Under the pieces are notes generated by a model. The model worked only from the letters and a program-made list of their open reading frames with translations, was not told where the DNA came from and searched no databases. DNA of 64,000 nucleotides from Palsa-504 sp963847965 (GTDB taxonomy: Bacteria > Actinomycetota > Actinomycetes > Streptosporangiales > Streptosporangiaceae), in NCBI GenBank assembly GCA_963847965.1, contig CAWKCG010000011.1:1-64000 (forward strand), read 5' to 3'. The translations under genes were made by a program, and so were the position numbers. Shown here piece by piece: positions 8,611-16,769 of the stretch (within the stretch, counting starts at the first letter, position 1; every line of letters begins with the position of its first letter).

Positions 8611-11415
8611 TTACTGTGCGGGCGGCGCGCCGGTGAGGGCGCCTAGTTCGGCGAGCAGTTCCGGGGCTTCGGCTGCGCCGATCCGCTGGAAGATCTCCAG
8701 GGCCTGCCGCAGCAAGTCCTCGGCCTGCGCGGCGCGGCCGGCGGCTATGGCACAGCGGCCCAGCCCGGCCAGCGCGTGCGCCTCGTCCCAAGAGCTGGCG
8801 ACGGCCCGGGCCAGGTCCAGGGCCTGCCGGTGGCACTCCTCGGCGCGTGAGAGGTCACCGCTGACCCGGTGCAGCGTTCCGCGCTCGTTGAGCGCCGCGG
8901 CCTCGCCATCCCGGTCGCCGATGTCGCGGTAGATGCCCAGGGCCTGCTCCAGGGCCTGGGCCGCGGCCGGATAATCACCCGTCGCCCGCAGGGCGACCCC
9001 GAGGTAGCTGAGCGCGTTGGCCTGGCCGAGCCGACTGCCGAGGTCGCGGTAGATGTCCAGGGCCTGCTCCTGGGCCCGGGCCGCGGCTGCATAGTCATGG
9101 GTCGCCAGTCGCACGGTCCCGAGGTCGCTGAGGGCTGTGGCCTGGCCGAGCCGTTCACCAAGGTCACGGCAGATGTCCAGGGCCTGCTCCTGGGCCCGGG
9201 CCGCGGCCGGATAATCACCGGTCGCCAGCCGCACGATTCCGAGCTTGTTGAGGGCGTTGGACTGGCCGAGCCGGTCGCCGAGCTCGCCGTAGATGTCCAG
9301 GGCCTGTTCCAGGGCGCGGGCCGCGGCCGGATAATCGCCTGTCGCCCACCGGACGGTGGCCAGACCGCTGAGGGCGTTGGCCTGGCCGAGCCGGTCATCG
9401 AGCTCGCCGTAGAGGCCAAGCGCCTGCTCAGAGTCGTGCGCCGCGCCCTGGTAATCACCTGTCAGCTGCCGGACGTCCCCGAGGTGGCTGAGCGCGTTGG
9501 CCTGGCCGAGCCGGTCGTCGAGCTCGCGGTAGAGGCCAAGCGCCTGCTCCAGGGCCTGAGCCGCGGCCGCGTAGTCACCAGCCGGCCGCCGTACGTCCCC
9601 GAGGTCGGTGAGCGCGTTGGCCTGGCCTAGCCGGTCACCGAGGTGACGGGCGGCCCGGATCGAGGCCGTGTGCCGGGTGACGGCCTCAGTCCACGGGCCG
9701 TCGCGCCGCAGCAACCCAGCCAGGCCGGCGGTGAGAGCGATGACCCGGGCGTGCTGGCCGGTCCCGGTGGCATGGTCCAGGCAGGCGAGCAGGCTGGCCC
9801 GCTCGGCCCGGGCCCAGGCCAGCGCCTGCTCCCGGTTGTCCAGCGGCGGAACCGCGGCCGGTACCGCGCCGTCCGGGCCGACCGCGCCGTCCGGGCCGAC
9901 CGCGCCGTCCGGGCCGACCGCGCCTTCCGCACCGGTCGCGCCTTGCGCACCGCCGGGGCCGACCGGGCCGATCTCGCCGTCCGGGCCAATCGCGTGGTCC
10001 GCACCGGTCGCGCCTTCCGCGGCGGTCACGCCTTCCGCGGCGGCCGGGGCGGGGCGGGCCTGGCGGGCGATCAGGGCGTCGGCGCGGGCGGCGGCGCGGG
10101 AGTAGTAATCAAGCAGCCGGGCGACGGCCTGGTCCCGGTCCCGGTCCGGGTCCAGGCGGTCGGCCAGGGCGCGGGCGTGCTCGCGAATCAGGTCGTGCGG
10201 CCGGTACCGGCCCGCCGCAGGCTCGGTCAGCAGGTACTGGTCATACAGCGCCTCCAGGCCGCGGCGCGCGGTGCCAAGGGCGGCGCCGTCCAGGGCCGCC
10301 GCGGCGTAGGCGTCGATGTCGGTACCCGGGTGCAGCCCCAGCCGCCGGAACAGCCGCTGCTGGTCAGGGGTCAGGTCGGCGTAGGACAGGTCGAACGCGG
10401 CGGCCACTGACAGGTTCTCCGTCGCCATCAGCTCCAGCCGGTCCCGGGCCGCGGCCAGCTCGGCGGCCCGGGCGGCCGCGGTCCAAGACGGGTGATGGTG
10501 CAGCTGGCGGGCCACCATCCCGATCGCCAGCGGCAGGTACCCGCACAGCCGGGTGGTCTCGCCGACCGCCGGGTCGTCCGGGCTCAGCCCCAACCTATTG
10601 GCCAGGCGGACCAGCAGCGCGGCGGCCTCGCCGGGCGGCAGCGTGTCTAGGCTGACGGCCGTGGCGTCGTCCAGCGCGGACAGGTGCCGGCGGCTGGTGA
10701 CCAGCACCAGGCTGCCGCCCGCGCCGGGCAGCAGCGGGAGCACCTGCTCACTGCTGGCCGCGTCGTCCAGGATCAGCAGCAGCTGCTTTTCGGCCAGCCG
10801 GTCGCGCCACAGCGCCATCCGCGCCTCAAGTCCCGGCGGGATCTGCGCCGGGGGAACCCCAGCTGTCAACAGGAGGCTGGCCAGGGCGTCCTCGGGGTCG
10901 ACCGGCTGCTGGCCGGGGGTGTGACCGTGCAGCGGGAGGAAGATCTGCCCGCCGGGGAACCGGTCGGCCAGCCGGTGCGCGGCGTGCACCGCGAACGCGG
11001 TCTTGCCGACCCCGGCCATCCCGCCGATCGCGTGGATGCCCACCACACCGCCCGCCCCCGCCGCGACCTCCACCAGCTCATCCAGTTCCCGCTGGCGCCC
11101 GGTGAACGAGGAGATGTCGCGGGGCAGCGTACGCAGCGCCGCCGACCCTTCGAACCCGCGGCCGACCGACACCGCGGACACCGGCCGTCCCCGTGCGACC
11201 GCCTCGAAGTCCGCGCGGACCGGGCCGGCCAGCCGCAGAGCGTCGGCCAGCAGCCGGATGGTGTCCTTGTGCGGGGCGGTCGAGATGCCCCGCTCCAGGT
11301 CACTGACCGACCGCGGGCTCAGCCCCGCCGCCTCGGCCAGCTCCTCCTGGGTCAGCCGGGCGTGGCTGCGCAGCTTCCGCAGTAAAGCGGCGAAGGTAAC
11401 CGGCGGCTCGGCCAC
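8611..11415 (-). CDS. XRE-NB-ARC-TPR (STAND) regulator, copy B, with collagen-like insert
   Basis: A 934-residue paralogue of copy A with the same order: XRE HTH (LTQEELAEAAGLSPRSVSDL), NB-ARC with GGMAGVGKTAF and LLLILDDA, and TPR repeats of about 40 residues. GTG 11415 follows AGGGGAGAG. Two differences stand out. The MHD motif reads PHD (YRPHDLIREHA). Between the winged region and the TPRs it has an extra ~55-residue stretch of Gly-X-Y triplets, including GPDGAV three times, where copy A has only a short linker. The gene ends 207 bases before copy A begins and both read left. Confidence 0.88.
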   Translation of the reverse strand: MAEPPVTFAALLRKLRSHARLTQEELAEAAGLSPRSVSDLERGISTAPHKDTIRLLADALRLAGPVRADFEAVARGRPVSAVSVGRGFEGSAALRTLPRDISSFTGRQRELDELVEVAAGAGGVVGIHAIGGMAGVGKTAFAVHAAHRLADRFPGGQIFLPLHGHTPGQQPVDPEDALASLLLTAGVPPAQIPPGLEARMALWRDRLAEKQLLLILDDAASSEQVLPLLPGAGGSLVLVTSRRHLSALDDATAVSLDTLPPGEAAALLVRLANRLGLSPDDPAVGETTRLCGYLPLAIGMVARQLHHHPSWTAAARAAELAAARDRLELMATENLSVAAAFDLSYADLTPDQQRLFRRLGLHPGTDIDAYAAAALDGAALGTARRGLEALYDQYLLTEPAAGRYRPHDLIREHARALADRLDPDRDRDQAVARLLDYYSRAAARADALIARQARPAPAAAEGVTAAEGATGADHAIGPDGEIGPVGPGGAQGATGAEGAVGPDGAVGPDGAVGPDGAVPAAVPPLDNREQALAWARAERASLLACLDHATGTGQHARVIALTAGLAGLLRRDGPWTEAVTRHTASIRAARHLGDRLGQANALTDLGDVRRPAGDYAAAAQALEQALGLYRELDDRLGQANALSHLGDVRQLTGDYQGAAHDSEQALGLYGELDDRLGQANALSGLATVRWATGDYPAAARALEQALDIYGELGDRLGQSNALNKLGIVRLATGDYPAAARAQEQALDICRDLGERLGQATALSDLGTVRLATHDYAAAARAQEQALDIYRDLGSRLGQANALSYLGVALRATGDYPAAAQALEQALGIYRDIGDRDGEAAALNERGTLHRVSGDLSRAEECHRQALDLARAVASSWDEAHALAGLGRCAIAAGRAAQAEDLLRQALEIFQRIGAAEAPELLAELGALTGAPPAQ
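9863..9916. repeat. Three perfect 18-bp repeats encoding GPDGAV
   Basis: ACCGCGCCGTCCGGGCCG is repeated three times without change. On the coding (minus) strand each unit encodes Gly-Pro-Asp-Gly-Ala-Val. It is the core of a longer Gly-X-Y stretch at about 9863-10045, absent from the paralogue. Confidence 0.95.
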
Positions 11416-11486
11416 AGCTCTCCCCTCGCCCCGCAGACGGCGCGTCCACGCCGAGCATACGCCGCCGGGAATAACGGTCCCATCCG
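11416..11486 (-). promoter_or_regulatory. Conserved promoter/leader of STAND copy B
   Basis: Matches the region before copy A, including GGACCGTTATTCCCGGCGGC and TATGCT as a possible -10. It marks the outer end of the duplicated unit. Confidence 0.45.
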
Positions 11487-11774
11487 GGCGAATCCCCGCG
11501 CAGCCGGGGCGGCTTCCCGGCGGCAGGAGCTGGATTTCGGGCGCGGGATACCGGATCAACTGGCGCGATACCGGGATTAACCGCGGACATGCCGGGCGCG
11601 GTGCTGGCCATGGCGTTCCGGAGCGGACAGACTCATGGACGTGGAGTGGTCCGGCACCTCAGGGCTGGCCGCTCGGCTAGAGTACGCCGGGAAAGGGCCG
11701 GGAAGAGGCGGCCGCCGGCGGGCGCGGGGCCGACCGGCGTGGTTCGCGAAGCGGCCGGAACGGAAGGGACGACG

Positions 11775-13256
11775 ATGCAGGAATTGCGCTTCGTCGCGGT
11801 GAGCGAGGACGGTCGTTACGCTGTCCTCGCCGTACCAGGGCGGAGCGCACGCTTCACGTTGCCGATAGATGAACGGCTCAGGGCGGTCGCCCTCGGCCAG
11901 ACCTCCCGGCTTGCGCAGTACGAGATCGAAGTGGAGAGCCCGTTGCGACCCAAGGAGATCCAGGCACGAATGCGAGCCGGGGAAACGGCGGAGGAAATCG
12001 CGGACGCGGCCGGGATCGCGGTCGAGCGCGTGCGCTGGTTCGAGGGTCCGGTCCTGGCCGAGCGCGCGTACATAGCGGACCAGGCGCAATCAGCGTCGGT
12101 CCGCCGCCTGGGGGAATCCATCCCGTCGACTCCGGGCCCGCGCCTGGGTGAGATCGTGGCCGAGCGGCTCGCCGCGCTGGGCACCGACCCGGAAGACGCC
12201 CAGTGGGACGCGAAGAAGCGCGGCGACGGAAGCTGGCTGGTGGAGCTCACCTTCACCAGCGCCGGGCGCTCGCACGTCGCCAACTGGGTCTTCGACCCAC
12301 GCCGCAGGCACGTGCTGCCCGCCGACGACAACGCGGCCCGCATGTCGCTGCCGGGTGTCGAGCCGCTCCAGCCGGCGGCCTCGCGGCCCGGCGAGGCGAC
12401 CGTCACCCAGCTCGCGCCCAGGCTCACCGCGAGTCACGGCGGCGCGGGATTGGGCTCGCTACCGAACGGCACGCCGGGGCCGAGCGCCGACGGCTGGACT
12501 AGGCACGAGCGGCCGGGGGCAGCGCGGCCGCCGGTCCCCCAGCCTGCGCCTGCCCCGCTACCGCAGGCTCCGCCCGCGCCGGTGGCGCGGCCGCCGGTCC
12601 CCCAGCCCGCGCCTGCCCCGCTACCGCAGGCTCCGCCCGCGCCGGTGGCCGCCGAAGCGCGGGGCGAGGTTCCCCGCCCGCCCACGGCACAGAAAGGCCC
12701 GCTGTCGCCGAGCGTTCCCCAGCAGCCAGCCCAGGCCCCCGAGGTCGCCCCAGCCCAGGCCCCCGAGGTCGCTGCGGCCGAGGCCGCGATCCCGCCCACG
12801 CCGGATGAACCAGCGCAGGCGCCGCCCGAGCCCGTCGCCGAGCAGGCCGGGCGCCAGGGGCGGAAGGCAGCCCGCGGCAAGCGATCCTCCGTCCCGTCCT
12901 GGGACGAGATCATGTTCGGCAGCTCCAGGCAGCGAGACTTACCCTCGCCGCGGCGGGGACCTACGCAGGCGGGGATGCGGGCTGTGCGCATTCTGACAGC
13001 GGTGCCTAACAGGAGGCTGTGCGCAGCTGACGGCCGCCGACGGGCACCATGCGCCCGCGGCCGTCCCGTACCTGAAGCGGGCCAAGCAACCCGATACGCA
13101 GCGCGTCTGGCATCCGCCCTCTCCGGTCATCCGTCTTCCTGCCTGGACCGGCACCCGTGCCCCCGGACGATTCAACGCGCGGCATCACCTTACGCTCCCT
13201 GGCAGGTTCTACTATCAAGCGACGGCATGGCGCCGGCAGGAGGCAGGCGAGGGTGA
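11775..13256 (+). CDS. sepH: Septation protein SepH with abnormal C-terminal extension
   Basis: An actinobacterial cell-division protein (DUF3071 family) that in Streptomyces binds FtsZ and promotes Z-ring assembly. The N-terminal domain is well conserved: MQELRFVAVSEDGRYAVL, LPIDERLRA, EIEVESPLRPKEIQARMRAG, then a helix-turn-helix-like segment (AEEIADAAGIAVERV) and RFEGPVLAERA-like WFEGPVLAERA. A proline-rich linker follows, with a duplicated 21-residue unit, then the conserved C-terminal motif SVPSWDEIMFGSS (about residues 373-385), where the family normally ends. Here the frame continues about 105 residues antisense to a SARP-gene remnant, with weaker codon bias, and ends by a GTGA overlap with the next gene. 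The ATG is preceded by GGAAGGGAC. The N-terminal call is firm; the tail is probably a scar. Confidence 0.9.
   Translation: MQELRFVAVSEDGRYAVLAVPGRSARFTLPIDERLRAVALGQTSRLAQYEIEVESPLRPKEIQARMRAGETAEEIADAAGIAVERVRWFEGPVLAERAYIADQAQSASVRRLGESIPSTPGPRLGEIVAERLAALGTDPEDAQWDAKKRGDGSWLVELTFTSAGRSHVANWVFDPRRRHVLPADDNAARMSLPGVEPLQPAASRPGEATVTQLAPRLTASHGGAGLGSLPNGTPGPSADGWTRHERPGAARPPVPQPAPAPLPQAPPAPVARPPVPQPAPAPLPQAPPAPVAAEARGEVPRPPTAQKGPLSPSVPQQPAQAPEVAPAQAPEVAAAEAAIPPTPDEPAQAPPEPVAEQAGRQGRKAARGKRSSVPSWDEIMFGSSRQRDLPSPRRGPTQAGMRAVRILTAVPNRRLCAADGRRRAPCARGRPVPEAGQATRYAARLASALSGHPSSCLDRHPCPRTIQRAASPYAPWQVLLSSDGMAPAGGRRG
12525..12650. repeat. Two 63-bp tandem repeats in the SepH linker
   Basis: Copies at 12525-12587 and 12588-12650 differ at two or so bases and encode RPPVPQPAPAPLPQAPPAPV plus Ala twice. 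A smaller QAPEV repeat follows. The repeat lengthens the disordered linker and should be neutral for the folded ends. Confidence 0.95.
13006..13113 (-). pseudogene. Remnant N-terminus of a SARP/AfsR-type regulator
   Basis: A 35-codon open frame beginning MPDALRIGLLGPLQVRDG and continuing RMVPVGGRQLRTASC before a stop. R-I-G-L-L-G-P-L-x-V-R-D and V-P-V-G-G-x-x-x-R are the hallmark opening of SARP (BTAD) and AfsR regulators, whose DNA-binding domain would continue RALLALL. ATG 13113 is preceded by GGAGAGG, so the start region is intact, but the gene stops after about 31 family-like codons. It lies antisense to the extra tail of SepH. The direct repeat GGCTGTGCGCA (12980-12990 and 13015-13025) sits at the point where SARP homology ends. 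Confidence 0.65.
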
Positions 13257-13831
13257 CATCGGGCCGGGACCAGATCCGCGGCGGCGCGAGGCGGCGGCCG
13301 TCGCGGTGGGCCGTCTCGGGCACGGCCGTGCTGACGGCCCTGGCCCTGGCCGGCTGCGGGAACGGTGGTTCCGGCGCGGCCGTCGCGCCTAGTGCGGTGT
13401 CGGTGAGCAGCGCGGCGTTCAGCCAGGGTGTGCTGCCCCAGCGCTATACCTGCCACGGAGCCGGAATAAATCCCCCGATCGACTGGTCGAGCGCGCCCCC
13501 GGGTACCAAGAGCTTCGCACTCGTGGTCGATGACTCTTCGGCGCCGATCACGCCCTTCATTTACTGGCTCGTGTTCCATATTGAACCGGGTACTACTGAC
13601 ATTCAGGAAGGCATGCTGCCAACCGGGGCACGCCAGGCGCTAAACAGCCAGGGCACCCAGCACTACGACGCTCCGTGCCCGGGCACTCATCCTCATCAGT
13701 ACCGATTCACCGTTTATGCGCTGAGTACCGAGATTGACCTGCCCGCCGGGGCCTCCTTGCAGGCAGTATGGACCGCGATCGCCAGCGCTACAATCGGGCG
13801 CGGACGCAAGGTGGTAACCGGGTACCCGTGA
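13253..13831 (+). CDS. PEBP-family (YbhB/YbcL) lipoprotein
   Basis: A 192-residue exported protein of the phosphatidylethanolamine-binding/Raf-kinase-inhibitor-like family. It starts at GTG 13253, preceded by AGGAGGC; residues 1-30 are a basic region and hydrophobic signal ending in the lipobox LALAGC, so it is probably anchored outside the membrane. The PEBP core shows the conserved opening LPQRYTCHGAGINPPIDWS, then FALVVDDSSAP and YWLVFHIEPG, and ends HQYRFTVYAL followed by the terminal helix. Bacterial members have no settled function. The start overlaps the stop of the extended SepH frame by four bases. Confidence 0.88.
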   Translation: MTSGRDQIRGGARRRPSRWAVSGTAVLTALALAGCGNGGSGAAVAPSAVSVSSAAFSQGVLPQRYTCHGAGINPPIDWSSAPPGTKSFALVVDDSSAPITPFIYWLVFHIEPGTTDIQEGMLPTGARQALNSQGTQHYDAPCPGTHPHQYRFTVYALSTEIDLPAGASLQAVWTAIASATIGRGRKVVTGYP

Positions 13832-14024
13832 TCACGCTGACACATTTCGTAATCAGGTCTCCATAGAAGTTTTGCATTTGTGTGACACGATCCCCGCGCG
13901 TGAGCAAGAATCGATGATTAAAGCGGGTTCAGGGCGCTCGCGACTACGGGGTAAGGCTCGCGTCACTGGCCGCGTGTGCCTGGCAAGCGCCCGCCACGAG
14001 GCCCCGGCGTTCTGGATGGAGACC

Positions 14025-15782
14025 ATGATTCTGGTCGCGGGACTGGCCATCGCGGGGCTTGCGGGCATCGCGGCAGCATTCTATTTCAGCGTCCGTCCGG
14101 GCAACTCTCGTGGCCGGGGTGTCGGATCGGAACGTCCCGGGGCCGACCGGCCCCCCGCCTGGTCGGGCAGGTCCCCGATCCACCCGCCCCGAAGCCGACG
14201 GACCGCTGTCCAGTCCGATCCCGACGCCGATTTCGGCGAGCCGCCCGGGCGCCGTGCGGAGTCCGGTCATCTCGCCGCAGGTCACAGAGTCCACCACGGC
14301 GGGTTCCCCGGTCAGAGGGCGCCCCGCGAGGCGCCTCACACGGCGCCCGCCGGCGCCCGGCGGGCGGCTGGCCCCGGATCACAGCCGAGGCGCGCGGACC
14401 GGCCTGACCGGGATGCTGACATGCCCGCGGCGGCGGCTGCCCAGGATCAGGATCAGGCTCAGGGCAGCCGGTCACGCCGGCGGGTCGGGTGGCGCAAAGG
14501 GTCCGAGGTCGACGAGGAACTCTGGCCGACCGAGAGCTTCGGCGGCGTGAGCGACGAACAGTTCTGGGACGATCTGGCGTCGGACCGGCCGCTGGCGACG
14601 ACTGCGCGCACCGCCTCCCCGCAGGATGCGGGCTCCAGGCGACGGCTGCCGGACATCGCTCCGGCGCGCGACGGCGACGACCGGGGCCGCGGCGACGGCA
14701 ACCGGATGGCGAACGGTGGCCCGGGTTCGGGTTCGGGGGCGTACTCGCCGCCGGCCGGGCGCTCCGGGCCAGCGGACCGTACGGTTATCCAGCCGGTACA
14801 GACCGGCCCGCAGCGGATGCAGACGGGTCCCTACTCGATCCAGACCGGTCCCCATTCGATCCAGACGGGTCCGCACTCGATCCAGACGGGTCCCCAGCCG
14901 GTCCAGACCGGTCCGCAGCCGATACAGGGAGGCACCCAGCCGCTCCCGGCGGGCACGCGGTCTTACCAGCCGGGCACCCAGGCGCAGCCCTATCAGGCAG
15001 CGTCGTCGTACCAGCCGCAGACCCAGCCGGCCCCCGCCATGGGCCAGGGCGGGCGCGCCGGGCTGCCGGCCGATGCGCGCGGGCGCGGGCGCATGGCGAA
15101 CGGTAGCGACGTCGGGGCCGGGGCTGCCGCGAGCGAGGATCCGCTGACCAGCTCGGCCTACGCGCTCAGGCCGCCCGGAGCCGTCGACGGCAGGTCCCAG
15201 CCGCCGCGCCGGTCCAGGGATCTGTCCAGGGAACAGTACGACGCCGCCCTCTCCCAGGAGACGCAGGCCTTCAGCCTGGCCGACCAGCAGGCGGCCACCG
15301 GCGGGTACCCCACGGCGGTGCCCCCGTTCCGGCAGTTCGACCCGCCCGCGGGCAGCGGCGCCGGCAACGGACGGGCACCCGAACCCCGGCCAGACGGGGT
15401 TCGCTCCGACCCGGCGCGCTACGACGGGCTCAGGTCCGACCCGCTGCGTACCGACCCGCTCAGGTCCGACGCGTACTGGTCTGGCGGGCGCGCTGATCCG
15501 GGCCGTGGGGCGGGAACCGCCGATGCCTACGGCAGCGCCGCCGGGCTTCCTTACGCCGAACGCCCTTACAGCGACCCGGCCCAGCCGGCGAGCACCCCGT
15601 CCTACGGCGAACCATACGGATACGGGTATCCAGTCAGCCCGGCCGACGATCCCAGGCAGCCGAACGCCGCCCGTGGTCAGGGCCGTCCCGGCGGCACTGG
15701 CAGCTGGGCCGCTCGCCAGGCTTACCCGACGGGTAACGGGCACCGCGCTCCGTATGACCCCAGGACGAACGGCCGGGGCTAA
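14025..15782 (+). CDS. Membrane-anchored, intrinsically disordered repeat protein
   Basis: A protein of about 585 residues: one N-terminal membrane helix (MILVAGLAIAGLAGIAAAFYF), a basic stop-transfer segment, then a long low-complexity cytoplasmic region rich in Pro, Gly, Ser, Gln and Arg. Near residues 160-200 is a more ordered-looking segment (LWPTESFGGVSDEQFWDDLA, then SDRPLATTAR) that resembles a motif I have seen in uncharacterised actinobacterial proteins. Further on come eight tandem 7-residue units of the type IQTGPHS, and RSDP-type repeats. I take ATG 14025 because GGAG lies just before it; in-frame ATG 14016 is an alternative. Function unknown. It is downstream of sepH, but a link to division is only a guess. 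Confidence 0.7.
   Translation: MILVAGLAIAGLAGIAAAFYFSVRPGNSRGRGVGSERPGADRPPAWSGRSPIHPPRSRRTAVQSDPDADFGEPPGRRAESGHLAAGHRVHHGGFPGQRAPREAPHTAPAGARRAAGPGSQPRRADRPDRDADMPAAAAAQDQDQAQGSRSRRRVGWRKGSEVDEELWPTESFGGVSDEQFWDDLASDRPLATTARTASPQDAGSRRRLPDIAPARDGDDRGRGDGNRMANGGPGSGSGAYSPPAGRSGPADRTVIQPVQTGPQRMQTGPYSIQTGPHSIQTGPHSIQTGPQPVQTGPQPIQGGTQPLPAGTRSYQPGTQAQPYQAASSYQPQTQPAPAMGQGGRAGLPADARGRGRMANGSDVGAGAAASEDPLTSSAYALRPPGAVDGRSQPPRRSRDLSREQYDAALSQETQAFSLADQQAATGGYPTAVPPFRQFDPPAGSGAGNGRAPEPRPDGVRSDPARYDGLRSDPLRTDPLRSDAYWSGGRADPGRGAGTADAYGSAAGLPYAERPYSDPAQPASTPSYGEPYGYGYPVSPADDPRQPNAARGQGRPGGTGSWAARQAYPTGNGHRAPYDPRTNGRG
14796..14963. repeat. Eight 21-bp tandem repeats (7-residue units)
   Basis: In-frame units VQTGPQR, MQTGPYS, IQTGPHS twice, IQTGPQP, VQTGPQP, IQGGTQP and LPAGTRS. 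The middle units are almost identical at the DNA level, suggesting recent slippage. Confidence 0.9.
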
Positions 15783-15812
15783 GAACCGCGCCTCCTCGAG
15801 CAGACTAGGTCC

Positions 15813-16584
15813 ATGCCCGAGGGAGACGTCGTCTCGGTACACGGCGCGCCGCCTGCATGAGGCGCTGGCCGGGCGGCCGCTGACGCGCAGCGACTTCCGG
15901 GTGCCGCGGCTGGCCACCGCCGACCTGACCGGCGACGTGGTGACCGAGACCGTCTCCCGCGGCAAGCACCTGCTCACCCGCACCAGCAGCGGCCTCACCG
16001 TCCATACGCACCTGCGCATGGACGGCAGCTGGCGGGTCCGGCCCGCAGCCGAGCCGATGGCGGGCAGTCACCGGATCAGGCTGGTGCTGGCTAACGACCA
16101 GTGGCGGGCGATCGGCTACGAGCTTGGCGTCGTCGAGCTGATCCGCACCAGCCAGGAGGCGCAGGTCACCGGGCACCTGGGCCCGGATCTGCTCGGCCCG
16201 GACTGGGACTGCGCCGAGGCGGTGCGCCGGCTGGGCGCCGAGCCTGACCGGCCCATCGGCGAGGCCCTGCTCAATCAGCGCAATTTGGCGGGCATCGGCA
16301 ACATCTACAAGGCCGAGGTGCTGTTCCTGCGCGGCCTCAACCCGTGGCGCCCGGTCGGCGGCGTGGCCGATCTCGGCGCGGTAGCCGAGCTAGCCCGGCG
16401 GCTGCTCGACGCGAACAAGGAGCGGATCGGCCAGGTCACCACCGGCAACCCGCGCCGGGGTGAGGAGACGTGGGTGTACGGCAGGCGCGGCCGTCCGTGC
16501 CGGCGCTGCGGCACGCTCATCCGCTCCGAGGGCCAGCAGGAGCGGGTCACGTTCTGGTGCCCGTCGTGCCAGCCTGACGCCTAA
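15813..16584 (+). pseudogene. Fpg/Nei-family DNA glycosylase with early frameshift
   Basis: A homologue of formamidopyrimidine/endonuclease VIII glycosylases, which excise oxidised bases using the N-terminal proline as nucleophile. ATG 15813 opens MPEGDVV, the catalytic Pro-Glu start, but that frame stops at 15858. The rest of the enzyme is in another frame from about 15835: ARRLHEALAGRPL, SRGKHLLTR, HLRMDGSW, the H2TH region (LLNQRNLAGIGNIYKAEVLF) and the C-terminal zinc finger with CRRCGTLI and WCPSCQ. A two-base loss or one-base gain at about 15834 separates catalytic residues from the fold. As written it cannot make an active enzyme; an assembly error is possible. No homopolymer is present at the site. 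Confidence 0.85.
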
Positions 16585-16729
16585 CCGCGCCGCGCTCACC
16601 GCGGGAGGCCGACCGGAGCTCGGGCACGGCCAGGGCCAGGGCGACTCGCTCGCGCATGTCGGCCAGATCCTGTTGGGTGAGGCCGGCTGTGTCGCGGATC
16701 ACATTCCTTCGACATCTAATCTTCGACAT
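16547..16729 (-). pseudogene. Possible XRE-type HTH remnant
   Basis: A 60-codon frame opening in the operator region. Residues around RNVIRDTAGLTQQDLADM resemble the start of XRE-type regulators (usually ...R.AGLTQQDLAD followed by a recognition helix), but the sequence then diverges and runs into the 3' end of the glycosylase gene. It may be the decayed regulator of the SDR gene or coincidence. Confidence 0.25.
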
Positions 16730-16754
16730 CTAACCTTTATGCTTAGATATCGAA
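16708..16754. promoter_or_regulatory. Three-copy 12-bp operator at the SDR promoter
   Basis: TTCGACATCTAA at 16708-16719 and again at 16722-16733, and the inverted copy TTAGATATCGAA at 16743-16754 (complement TTCGATATCTAA). The direct copies are 14 bp apart. The array sits immediately upstream of the SDR gene in an A/T-rich patch and would cover its -35/-10 region. No intact regulator gene is adjacent. Confidence 0.75.
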
Positions 16755-16769
16755 TCGTTGGAGGATGTC

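Larger units (their letters stand above)
5560..11486 (-). repeat. ~3 kb tandem duplication carrying two STAND genes
   Basis: Two direct copies, about 5560-8474 and 8508-11486. Homology covers the whole gene, about 70 bp of upstream leader ending GGTCCCAT, and about 90 bp of downstream flank (ATGGCGTCCT...AACCAGGCGG...ATCTGCGTC). That both promoters and both 3' flanks are shared shows the unit was duplicated as a block, after which the copies diverged in TPR number and in one linker. Confidence 0.8.

Noticed and set aside
8405..8836. N-terminal 145-residue extension of STAND copy A
   Set aside because: It overlaps the 3' end of copy B in another frame, is Arg/Pro-rich, and has no counterpart in the paralogue.
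13006..13256. The SepH tail as a functional domain because it overlaps the next gene by GTGA
   Set aside because: Codon bias is weaker than in SepH proper and the sequence is antisense to a recognisable SARP fragment; the four-base overlap is probably chance. Kept as part of the reading frame only.
14796..14963. A CRISPR or VNTR-only locus
   Set aside because: The 21-bp units are in frame and coding, without spacers.
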